Both the position numbers and the translations under genes were made by a program. This document shows positions 7,927 to 15,193 of a stretch of DNA of 36,109 nucleotides, piece by piece. The stretch lies in the IMG/VR virus record IMGVR_UViG_3300025131_000183, positions 1 to 36,109 of that record; one strand, given 5' to 3'. Position 1 is the first letter of the stretch. Every line of letters starts with the position of its first letter. The notes below the pieces were generated by a model. That model saw nothing but the letters and a program-made list of their open reading frames with translations, made no database searches and was not told the DNA's origin. The DNA comes from a virus.

Positions 7927-10900
7927 TATTTTACATGTCTCCTTCTAAAGATTGCCCCGACACTATTCACTATCATATCGAAATTATTCTTACTCTCAAG
8001 CATAAGCTTAACATCCTTAGCTTTCTTATCAGCGCTTGATATTTTTTCATAATCATTAGCAGCAGAGTCTAATTCCAGTTGTGACTTATTGCCAGCTATT
8101 CTATAATACGCATCTAAATTTGTATCTATTTCAGCATTAGTACTATCAGATACTATTCGGAGCTTCTTAAAGATTTTATCTTGCGACGGTTGGTCAGCAT
8201 CTAATCTTTTAGAATGCCATTTCCAGTTTCTTCTATTACTTTCGTAGCTCATATATTTAAATAATCTTGAATCGAGCACACCATCAGACTGATATATATA
8301 TCCATCATTTCCAGTTACGGCATCATGCAATGCAGTATGTGACCATATATCCCATCTTCCTTTAGTGACATTATAAACATAAGCAAGAGATGCATCATCA
8401 GCTGAACTATCATTATTCATAAAACATACCATAGCTCCCCTTTTTGCATCAAAACTCATCACTACTTTATCAGCATTCTCTGCTGCAATTTCAATATAAC
8501 CCCTACCAGAGGGAGAATCTTCATCAGTAAATTGAATTATAGGTGTACCTATAGGTTCCGGAGACTGACCATTGTGCATATAAATATTATTCTTATCAGC
8601 AAAAAACATACCATATTCTGTGACTATTACAGCTTTCTTATTCAGACATCCAAAACCATCAAAGGTATCTTCTATATAAAATTGGTCTGGATTAATTCTC
8701 ACCATAGTATCTTTTGACCAACAATAAACTCTTCCTTGAAAATTTGCTATTGCCAAGGGTTTAAATGGTAATCTTAGATAATCCATAGACCAATTAAACT
8801 TATCAAAATCTCCGGGTCTACTTTTAAATAGATAAGTAGATGCGTCACTAAACTCATCAGTACCACAGTCACCTACTATCAAGCAGCCTGCAGCTACAGT
8901 CCCTATCCCCCATCTTATAGTAGTATTAGTATTCGTTTCCGAAATACCGCTTCTACTTTCATACGAACCTGTTAGAGCATCGGATGTATCAATAACATAT
9001 GCATATGAATTGTACTTATTTGCCCACGCTGTTGACGGTTTACTCTCTATTAATCTATAAAGACCAAGCGGTTTACTTGCGTCATTGTCACTTTCTGGAC
9101 CATTTGCTCTGTATAAATTTATATGACTAACTCTGCTATTAACTTCGGAAGGTCTTTGTATTGTTATCTTAACTGCCACTTCTTCCAACTCATCATTGCT
9201 ATTCGCCAATTCCCATACTTCTTCTGATAGAGGTGATTCCTGATAACCATCATAGGTAAAAGATATTTTATAAAATAATCTTTTATTACTCCATACACGT
9301 GTACTGTCTCCATCATCTTCAGTCTTAGTCAAACTTAGAGAAATATTTGTTGCATCGTATATTCTATGTGTTGAAACTGGTCGTCCCAAATCGTCACCAC
9401 TTCCATCACACCCTATTAGATTTATAACTTTCTGTCCTTGTATAGCTCCTATTAATAGACCGTAATTTGGCTGATTACCTGTACTATTAGCAACATCATC
9501 TAAAAGGTCTGTCCTATCTACATCATAAACAATAGACTCAGCCCATATTCGCCAGTTATACCCATCATGTGAGCTTATGTTGCTTGATTCTTCATATGGA
9601 ATTGCATCACATACTTCCCAATCACCACATTCTTCAAATGAACTATCATCATGGTCAGTCTCAATGGGAATTAGTATCCATTTCTTACCATTATAGAATG
9701 GTTCTCCCCAAGAAGAAGTCATATATAATCTTTTAGTTTTTGGAGAAAATGCCATGCCACTCGGACCTTCCCAATCCTTATCAAGGGTACATTCTAATTT
9801 ATCCATAGCAATATAATGAATGGAAGCAGAATCACTCAAAGCTTCATCATTAGGAATATAATCATTTTTTACACCAGCTAACAAGGCAGTACCGTATAAA
9901 AATCTTCCTTCATCAGCCGTCGTACTCACAAAAACATGCTCCCACTTATTAAAGCGTCGTAAATTACACCAAGCTGATATTTGTTCCACCTCTGGTCCTT
10001 GGTCTGTAACCTCTACAAATTCAGTATGATATGAATTTTTTCCTGCTGATGTCGTTGTGACATCACTGTCGACTGACCTATATCTTGCTAAGTGAAAAAC
10101 CCAGTCTGTATGTGGATGGTGAGACAATGCTCTTCGATACGTTTGACTATACCAGTTTTCACCAGCTGAGCCTGACCAATCAGTCCAATCATCACCTGCA
10201 CAGGTTTCATTATACTGGTAACCTTCGTCTATTGTTGTCACTCTCGAGTAGTCACGGTCCCTCGACCATTGACCAAAATCTTCACTTCCATCCGGGGTAT
10301 GTTGCAATGGGTCTCTATTAGTAAAAGAAAGCGATGTCACACCGTCATAATTAGTAGTCGAAGCCTGCCAAAGAATCCCCCTGCCTTCAGATGGTGTATA
10401 ATTATCATCATCTATTTTTTTATACGCTGATAACCATATATCCCAGCCGGCGATAGCACTATAATCTAAGCCATCTTCATTACTATTTTGATTTATACAT
10501 ATCATATCGCTTATTTTAAAACCGGGGTCTAATGCTATACCTGAAGAAGAAATAGTCTGAAATGTCTCATCTTCTATATCATACTTATATAAAAGCCCCA
10601 TATCGCTACCTGAATCTAATATCCATATATAACCTTGAGGTAAATAGTGATGACCAAATGATACCTTCTGGATTCCCCCAAAATCCATACCATCAACTTT
10701 TACAGGGTCTTCCCAGTAGCCGTCCTCAGTAGTATAAACAGGGTTTACATACTTCATGTAGAGTAACTCTGTACCTTCATATTCTGCGCCCCATATATTA
10801 CCGTCTTGGTCAATACATGCTGTATCAAAGAAGCCAACGTTTGACATAGACGTTCTTAATCCAGCTTCACTTAACATTATATTTTCATTTGGGACTCCAC

Positions 10901-11429
10901 CAAATGTTGGAAATTGTTTTCTACCAAGCCACTGAGCAGGTCTATTCGGTCCGCAACCTATATGTACCTCCTTGTTGTTAGGTATAATAGTTACATCCGC
11001 AGGTCTATCCATTAGTGTACCGGGGGATACTGCTTCTCGAGCCCCATAAAAATCCTTGATAATGTTTAAATTTCCTCCTTTTTTATCATACCCTATTAAG
11101 TCTCTTTTTTCACCATTCTCGAGCCATCCTAAGGTATCCATACGTAATGCCACCTGTCCTTCAGCTAAAACAGTCCATGTATCCGGATATGTTCCTCCAA
11201 AATAGGTATCAGCCTGATTAAAAGCTATAAATAAACCCGAATCGAATTCCGTAGGAGTACCTGAACAAGCTGCGGCATCTGCCCATGCCCCAGCCCCTTT
11301 CCTCCATTTGTAGGTAGCAGCATTACCTGCACCAGATTCAACTATTTCAACATAGTACTTATGCGTATTGCTACCACTGGCAGGAACAAAAAGACCAGTA
11401 ATTGTTATTGAATTTAGATTGCCAGCCAT
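7926..11429 (-). CDS. Tail nozzle/stopper protein, main part (P22 gp10-like)
   Basis: A 1167-aa beta-rich protein. Residues about 1-95 form an inserted Ig-like unit (YYVEIVESGAG, YKWRKGAGAW, GGTYPDTWTV) seen in phage fibres and nozzles. The long middle has many Trp/Asp/Gly turns typical of a propeller. Near the C-terminal third are nozzle-family features: YDGYQESPLSEE, a fibronectin-like VSHINLYRA segment, then GRVYCWSKDTMVRINP, GCLNKKAVIVTEYGMFFADKNNIYMHNG. The family closes the portal/adaptor channel in short-tailed phages. The first codon follows directly after an in-frame TAA that ends the 81-aa ORF, which carries the expected nozzle N-terminus. No convincing Shine-Dalgarno precedes this ATG, so it may be made by reinitiation, or the TAA may be a mutation or an assembly error. 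Confidence 0.75.
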   Translation of the reverse strand: MAGNLNSITITGLFVPASGSNTHKYYVEIVESGAGNAATYKWRKGAGAWADAAACSGTPTEFDSGLFIAFNQADTYFGGTYPDTWTVLAEGQVALRMDTLGWLENGEKRDLIGYDKKGGNLNIIKDFYGAREAVSPGTLMDRPADVTIIPNNKEVHIGCGPNRPAQWLGRKQFPTFGGVPNENIMLSEAGLRTSMSNVGFFDTACIDQDGNIWGAEYEGTELLYMKYVNPVYTTEDGYWEDPVKVDGMDFGGIQKVSFGHHYLPQGYIWILDSGSDMGLLYKYDIEDETFQTISSSGIALDPGFKISDMICINQNSNEDGLDYSAIAGWDIWLSAYKKIDDDNYTPSEGRGILWQASTTNYDGVTSLSFTNRDPLQHTPDGSEDFGQWSRDRDYSRVTTIDEGYQYNETCAGDDWTDWSGSAGENWYSQTYRRALSHHPHTDWVFHLARYRSVDSDVTTTSAGKNSYHTEFVEVTDQGPEVEQISAWCNLRRFNKWEHVFVSTTADEGRFLYGTALLAGVKNDYIPNDEALSDSASIHYIAMDKLECTLDKDWEGPSGMAFSPKTKRLYMTSSWGEPFYNGKKWILIPIETDHDDSSFEECGDWEVCDAIPYEESSNISSHDGYNWRIWAESIVYDVDRTDLLDDVANSTGNQPNYGLLIGAIQGQKVINLIGCDGSGDDLGRPVSTHRIYDATNISLSLTKTEDDGDSTRVWSNKRLFYKISFTYDGYQESPLSEEVWELANSNDELEEVAVKITIQRPSEVNSRVSHINLYRANGPESDNDASKPLGLYRLIESKPSTAWANKYNSYAYVIDTSDALTGSYESRSGISETNTNTTIRWGIGTVAAGCLIVGDCGTDEFSDASTYLFKSRPGDFDKFNWSMDYLRLPFKPLAIANFQGRVYCWSKDTMVRINPDQFYIEDTFDGFGCLNKKAVIVTEYGMFFADKNNIYMHNGQSPEPIGTPIIQFTDEDSPSGRGYIEIAAENADKVVMSFDAKRGAMVCFMNNDSSADDASLAYVYNVTKGRWDIWSHTALHDAVTGNDGYIYQSDGVLDSRLFKYMSYESNRRNWKWHSKRLDADQPSQDKIFKKLRIVSDSTNAEIDTNLDAYYRIAGNKSQLELDSAANDYEKISSADKKAKDVKLMLESKNNFDMIVNSVGAIFRRRHVK

Positions 11430-11675
11430 TTAATTCGTAGCCTGCGTTGTTCCTGTTTCAAAACTAATACCATAAACACCTGTATAATCAGATATAGCCC
11501 AGCTTCCGTCCTGAATCAAAATACTATCTTTAGGAATACCACGCAGTCTACCATCTTCGCCTAATTGTTCCAAGTTTTCACTATAACTTGCAGCATCTAA
11601 TGGTAAATCATGAGCATCAGGCGATGCCTGTATACCAGCATGAAATGTTCTTATTTCAATAGCTTCCTTAGGCAT
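11430..11675 (-). CDS. N-terminal segment of the tail nozzle, separated by one in-frame TAA
   Basis: The 81-residue product has the signature of nozzle N-termini: HAGIQASPDAHDLPLDAASY, then SENLEQLGEDGRLRGIPKD, which in P22 gp10-like proteins anchors the protein under the portal/adaptor. Its TAA stop (11430-11432) is immediately followed by the ATG of the 1167-aa ORF in the same frame, so one codon separates the two parts. The start overlaps the end of the 318-aa gene by 8 bases; AGGACG lies about 13 bases upstream. Either the two chains assemble non-covalently, or some ribosomes read through or reinitiate. A sequencing error cannot be excluded. Confidence 0.7.
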   Translation of the reverse strand: MPKEAIEIRTFHAGIQASPDAHDLPLDAASYSENLEQLGEDGRLRGIPKDSILIQDGSWAISDYTGVYGISFETGTTQATN

Positions 11676-12624
11676 TTATCATTCTTCGTCCTGATGTTGA
11701 GTCCTCATCAGAGCCTGAAGTAGAATCAGAGCCTGAAGTATATTGCCCCATTCGATTATCGTAGGGGTCTGAAGTTTTACCTCTACCATATTGAAAATCT
11801 CTCAAAGCTTTCAAACTTTTAGCTCCAAATTTTCCGTCAATTTTACCTTTGTACAGTCCTAATCCCTTCATTTGTTCCTGCAGTTGCATAATCTGCTCAG
11901 AGTTTTCAGAACCAAAACCACCATTATTGCCAATCCATTTCTGTAATTGGTCAATTCTCACTCCAGACCGTTGCTCGGGAGAGTAATAGGTGTCAGCATC
12001 ACCTTGTTCTGACCAAGGATTTGGTTTATCAGTTGTTGTTTTAAATAAATCCGGGTCAGCCGGACGCTCTGCAAATGCTTGTTCTTTAGCAGCTTTTCTA
12101 TCATCTCTCCATCTACTGAAACGAGAGTTTGAACCCCACAAATCACCAAGGTCAAAGCCTTCCTTCGTACCAGAATGGTCTGGTCTTGAAGGTGCTTCTG
12201 GAGCCTGTACTGCTTGGGGAGCAGACATCATATCAGGTTGTTCTTGCCTTCTGATTTCCATAGGTGGTGCGTCAGATTGCAGATTTTCCAGAGCATAGTC
12301 CCTGTGAGCCTCTGACCCACCAGAACGTCTTACAGCCGTATCTAAAACTCTTTCATCTATACGGTCTTGTTGTGCTGCTTTAATTTCTGCCTGACTGCCA
12401 CCTCTCTGAGCATCTTGTTCAGCCATTATTCCTGCTCGCGTAACCTTTGAGTCCTGTACTCTGACTCCTACGCCTTGATTACTATCAACTGTAGAACTAT
12501 CAGGGTCTGCAGGATGTGATGAATCTCCCATCCAACCATTCCATGGGTCTGGTACATTTGCATTCCATTCATCTTGAGCACTCGGTTCCTTTGTCTTATA
12601 GTTGCCCATTCTTTCGTCTAACAT
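11668..12624 (-). CDS. Virion protein with C-terminal peptidoglycan-binding domain
   Basis: 318 residues. The first 230 are hydrophilic, Pro/Asp/Ser-rich and probably disordered with Trp-containing patches (WNGWMGDSSHP). Residues about 242-282 match a PG_binding_1 unit: IMQLQEQMKGLGLYKGKIDG, then KFGAKSLKALRDFQ. The last 25 residues are Ser/Gly/Asp-rich. This domain binds cell-wall glycan; no catalytic hydrolase domain is seen in the rest of the chain. AAGGAT is spaced 7-8 bases before ATG 12624. It lies between the phosphoesterase and the nozzle genes, so it may be a tail component that touches the wall during entry, or a targeting subunit for lysis. The domain is clear; the role is inferred. 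Confidence 0.7.
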   Translation of the reverse strand: MLDERMGNYKTKEPSAQDEWNANVPDPWNGWMGDSSHPADPDSSTVDSNQGVGVRVQDSKVTRAGIMAEQDAQRGGSQAEIKAAQQDRIDERVLDTAVRRSGGSEAHRDYALENLQSDAPPMEIRRQEQPDMMSAPQAVQAPEAPSRPDHSGTKEGFDLGDLWGSNSRFSRWRDDRKAAKEQAFAERPADPDLFKTTTDKPNPWSEQGDADTYYSPEQRSGVRIDQLQKWIGNNGGFGSENSEQIMQLQEQMKGLGLYKGKIDGKFGAKSLKALRDFQYGRGKTSDPYDNRMGQYTSGSDSTSGSDEDSTSGRRMINA

Positions 12625-12628
12625 AACA

Positions 12629-13417
12629 TTATCCTTCTATTAATTGACCCCACAATGAGGTCTTTCCATTTATTATTTGTACTACATGTACGGTAAACAA
12701 TCCGCCTTGAAAGTAATCAACAACCGCGAAAGCGTGGCTCCAATTATGTTTTCTATTCATAAGCCAATCATTCTTTTCGTCTGACATGTCCTTTAAACAT
12801 CCGATACTCCATGCACTCTTCACACCATCAAGGTGTGTAACAGAGTTCTGTTGAATATCATGGTGATGTCCATACATCACATTAGCACCGAGCTTTAGCA
12901 AGTGATTTCTCGCATGAGTAATACCCGCGAAATGATTACCATGATAGTAGTACAGTTTTCCAATTTTCAAATATTTTCCCATTGGAAAATACTTATAACC
13001 ACGTTCATCGAGGTTCATCGCCTCCTTAAACATGATGTCACCGAGGTAAGGATTCTCATAAACGAATCTGTTTAACCAGTCGTCATGGTTCCCTTCCATT
13101 AAGTACTTTTCAGTACAGCTAACCTTATCCAAAGCCTCGTCTATCACATCCATATGTTTATTGACTACTTTTATGTCATCATAAACAAATGGGAGCTGAT
13201 ATTCAAGCGGAGGACGTCTCTTTTTTTTCCACTGCCAGTGAGCAACGGATGAGAATTCTCCGATGTCGCCGAGGTCTATATAAAAGTCCGGCTTGATGAT
13301 TTCTATACTCTTTGTCAAACAACTTATCGCCCCTTTATCATGAAGAGGGAAGTGTTTATCGGGCGATATAACACCTCTCCTTACTACACCCTTATCTAAT
13401 TTGGTAGTCCTTGCCAT
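12629..13417 (-). CDS. Calcineurin-like metallophosphoesterase
   Basis: 262 residues counted from ATG 13417, which has GGGAG six to seven bases upstream; the longer frame would begin at a TTG. The two-metal phosphoesterase motifs are all present in order: D20-K-H22 (SPDKHFP), G50-D51 (DLGDIGE), G-N-H-D at 109-112 (EGNHDDW), H159 (YYHGNH) and G-H-H-H at 183-186 (YGHHHD). Such enzymes are common in phages as phosphodiesterases or nucleases of unproven substrate. The gene overlaps the zinc-ribbon gene by 22 bases and is followed by the peptidoglycan-binding gene. Being placed in the late structural operon instead of a replication block is unusual. The fold call is strong; the substrate is unknown. 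Confidence 0.88.
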   Translation of the reverse strand: MARTTKLDKGVVRRGVISPDKHFPLHDKGAISCLTKSIEIIKPDFYIDLGDIGEFSSVAHWQWKKKRRPPLEYQLPFVYDDIKVVNKHMDVIDEALDKVSCTEKYLMEGNHDDWLNRFVYENPYLGDIMFKEAMNLDERGYKYFPMGKYLKIGKLYYYHGNHFAGITHARNHLLKLGANVMYGHHHDIQQNSVTHLDGVKSAWSIGCLKDMSDEKNDWLMNRKHNWSHAFAVVDYFQGGLFTVHVVQIINGKTSLWGQLIEG

Positions 13418-13683
13418 ATAGTCTCCCAATCGTCTAAGTTAAAATGTAATTCCTCTACCTTCTGCAAATGCTTTTTTGTAGTTTTTTGAGTGAATCTTAA
13501 TAAAAATTCCCCACAATTACCACATTCCCACAGTAAGTCTCCATCATAAGCGCCGAGTATCTCGACCCCTGATATATCTGTGAATCCACAGTAAGGACAC
13601 ACATCTGGCTTTATCCTCCAGAATTTGTTCCCCTTAATTCGAAACTTATCTAAGGGATGTTTTCCCATTTTTAGAAACCCCAT
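13396..13683 (-). CDS. Small zinc-ribbon protein
   Basis: 95 residues with two CxxC knuckles, C29-P-Y-C32 and C54-G-N-C57, separated by a 21-residue acidic/hydrophobic loop (GAYDGDLLWE), the classic layout of a treble-clef or zinc-ribbon. The N-terminus is basic (KMGKHPLDKFRIKGNKFWR). The start overlaps the end of the membrane-protein gene by 13 bases and the 3' end overlaps the phosphoesterase start by 22, so the two are probably made together. A partner or substrate-delivery role for the phosphoesterase is possible but not shown. ATG at residue 6 is an alternative start. Confidence 0.7.
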   Translation of the reverse strand: MGFLKMGKHPLDKFRIKGNKFWRIKPDVCPYCGFTDISGVEILGAYDGDLLWECGNCGEFLLRFTQKTTKKHLQKVEELHFNLDDWETIWQGLPN

Positions 13684-13907
13684 TTTAATTTCATTACCGA
13701 TTTCAAGACGTCTAATACTTCTTTCATGATTGCTTCTTTTTCTTGTTTCGTAAGCTTCCCATCAGCATAACCTTCTTGAAGTTTATCAACAACTTCACCA
13801 ACTTCTTTCATAACAGACTTGTATTTTGCAGCCATTACTGTAGCTACCCCAGCCACGATTAAACCAATCAGGTAAAATCCGTTGGACCAACTAATCCATT
13901 CCATCAT
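13671..13907 (-). CDS. Small membrane protein, holin-like
   Basis: 78 residues from ATG 13907, chosen because GAGG lies five bases upstream and the start overlaps the stop of the preceding gene (ATGA); the longer frame has no good site. A single apolar segment (GFYLIGLIVAGVATVMAA, residues about 8-27) is followed by an amphipathic helix with DKLQEGYADGKLTKQEKEAI, a pattern frequent in small phage membrane proteins of lysis or tail regions. It directly follows another one-pass membrane protein, so the pair could be holin/antiholin. No endolysin is adjacent, which weakens the lysis call. Confidence 0.6.
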   Translation of the reverse strand: MMEWISWSNGFYLIGLIVAGVATVMAAKYKSVMKEVGEVVDKLQEGYADGKLTKQEKEAIMKEVLDVLKSVMKLKWGF

Positions 13908-14131
13908 ACTAACCTCATAAGTAGTGTTACTATTATAGGCACGACAAAGATAGCTGCTGCACCCCATGTCTTAAACATGATAATTGCGTTGCTATTTTGA
14001 TACACCTGACCATTTAGTTTCTCTAAATGTTTCTCAATTCTCTGTAAAGATTTAAATATACTAATTTGTCTTTCGTTTAATTTAACAAGTGAGGCTGTTA
14101 TTTCAGTTCTATATTCTTCCACATTCATCAT
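13904..14131 (-). CDS. XhlA/holin-like one-pass membrane protein
   Basis: 75 residues: an N-terminal charged coiled-coil (KLNERQISIFKSLQRIEKHL) and a C-terminal transmembrane helix (AAAIFVVPIIVTLLMRLV, residues about 57-75). This order resembles the haemolysin XhlA type of phage membrane protein. GGAGAC lies five bases before the ATG. A much stronger Shine-Dalgarno upstream serves a 12-codon ORF in another frame. It is the first gene after the only clear gap in this part of the operon. A structural membrane-anchored role remains possible. Confidence 0.65.
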   Translation of the reverse strand: MMNVEEYRTEITASLVKLNERQISIFKSLQRIEKHLEKLNGQVYQNSNAIIMFKTWGAAAIFVVPIIVTLLMRLV

Positions 14132-14147
14132 CTTTTGTCTCCGCCAT
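14109..14147 (-). other. Possible 12-codon leader ORF ahead of the holin-like gene
   Basis: An ORF of 12 codons starting MAETKDD and ending TAG begins six bases after AAGGAGGA (14154-14161 on the complement), the best ribosome site in this region. It overlaps the first seven codons of the 75-aa membrane-protein gene out of frame. It could lower or couple translation of that gene. Whether it is translated is unknown. Confidence 0.35.
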
Positions 14148-14178
14148 TAATAGTCCTCCTTAATGCAATGACCCATTT

Positions 14179-14208
14179 AATTTACTACTATACGTATCAT
14201 AAAGTCAA
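14179..14208 (-). promoter_or_regulatory. Possible sigma70-type promoter in the gap before the membrane-protein genes
   Basis: In the 85-base gap between the glycosyltransferase and the 75-aa gene, the minus strand reads TTGACT (14208-14203), an 18-base spacer and TAAATT (14184-14179), four of six bases matching the -10 consensus. A TATAGT lies closer but is badly spaced. The gap is the largest in the window, which makes a promoter reasonable. No hairpin terminator is visible in it. Confidence 0.3.
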
Positions 14209-14216
14209 CTATATTC

Positions 14217-15182
14217 TTAGATATTTTGCTTCAACCTATATTCTTCTTTTCCATCGATATACCATGTTCGGTATTTCTCTCTCAGTTCGTAGGTATAAGC
14301 AAGATAATCCTGTAACTTCTGCTCCCAATTTCTATCTACCTCTGGATTAAATATTCCAGATTTATAACTGGAAAAAGTATAGTTAATCCAATTTCTCTGA
14401 TTTTCACCATTCAAGTGGTTTTCGAACAGCATCTTGTTCACATGATAGAATGAACCTTGATGAACATGTTGTACTACTTCTATGGGTTCTACATCCTTGC
14501 CAAGAACCACTGCATATAACAAGCTTTCGCTCATATGCGTAGTATATACTTTCTCTGCTTCTTGCAGATAATAGTACATATCTATATTTCTCGGTAATAG
14601 ATTCTCTTCTCCAAGAATATCTTTCATCTCCCCTATGATAGCGTGGGTAGTTATGGGATGCGGTTTGTAGTATACATTGTCACCATAAGTATCTCTGATG
14701 TACTTTAATTTGTTTAAACAGACACGTTCTTTTACCTTATTACTGCCTACTAAAACAACGAGGACATCTCTTGGCGGATACTTCTTATTGTACTCATCAC
14801 GTTCAGTATACTTATTAGCAGTATTACCTCTAACTTTATCTCTAAAATACTGGTCATAATCATCATAGACAGTCTGTGTATCTGATGCTTCACGAATCTG
14901 TAACCTCTTTAAGTGTCCATTTAGAGGGTGTATCATCATACAATGAGCATACTCAGTATAATTTAGAGTACGATAGAATGGTATTTCCTGAGCATTGACA
15001 TCATATGCGAATTCAATATCAGGATATTTCTTCAGTTCTTCCACCATCAAGGCTTCTACATCCTGAAGGTGTTTCAAGGATAGACTTTTCTTTAATGGTC
15101 CTATCCTTTTGAGCTGCGATTTCCTCTTGAACATGACTGGTTTGCAGGCATCTTCGTCTTTTTTCTTTTTCTTACTTGGCAT
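14217..15182 (-). CDS. GT-B-like glycosyltransferase
   Basis: 321 residues with a Lys-rich N-terminal tail (PSKKKKKDED). The C-terminal half carries features of GT-B transferases of the polysialyl/CDP-glycerol/capsule type: VLVVLVGSNKV beginning a Rossmann-like strand, YYKPHPIT at 171-178 (K-P-H-P at 173-176), YYYLQEAEKVYTTHMSESLL at 203-222 and AVVLGKDVEPIEV. In those families the KPHP His and the S-S/E-S loop contact the nucleotide-sugar phosphate. AAGGAGG gives a strong start. The gene directly follows the two Thr/Asn-rich fibre genes, so modification of a fibre, or of the host surface, is an attractive but untested role. The acceptor is unknown. Confidence 0.6.
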   Translation of the reverse strand: MPSKKKKKDEDACKPVMFKRKSQLKRIGPLKKSLSLKHLQDVEALMVEELKKYPDIEFAYDVNAQEIPFYRTLNYTEYAHCMMIHPLNGHLKRLQIREASDTQTVYDDYDQYFRDKVRGNTANKYTERDEYNKKYPPRDVLVVLVGSNKVKERVCLNKLKYIRDTYGDNVYYKPHPITTHAIIGEMKDILGEENLLPRNIDMYYYLQEAEKVYTTHMSESLLYAVVLGKDVEPIEVVQHVHQGSFYHVNKMLFENHLNGENQRNWINYTFSSYKSGIFNPEVDRNWEQKLQDYLAYTYELREKYRTWYIDGKEEYRLKQNI

Positions 15183-15193
15183 TGGGCGCCTCC

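Noticed and set aside
11430-11432. Stop-codon reassignment as the cause of the nozzle split
   Set aside because: TAA, TAG and TGA all end other genes here at sensible places, so a recoded genetic code is not supported.
11958-12155. A 65-codon minus-strand ORF inside the peptidoglycan-binding gene
   Set aside because: Out of frame with a gene that has a recognised domain; no ribosome site.
14132-14216. Rho-independent terminator in the gap after the glycosyltransferase
   Set aside because: No stable stem followed by a T-run can be found on either strand there.
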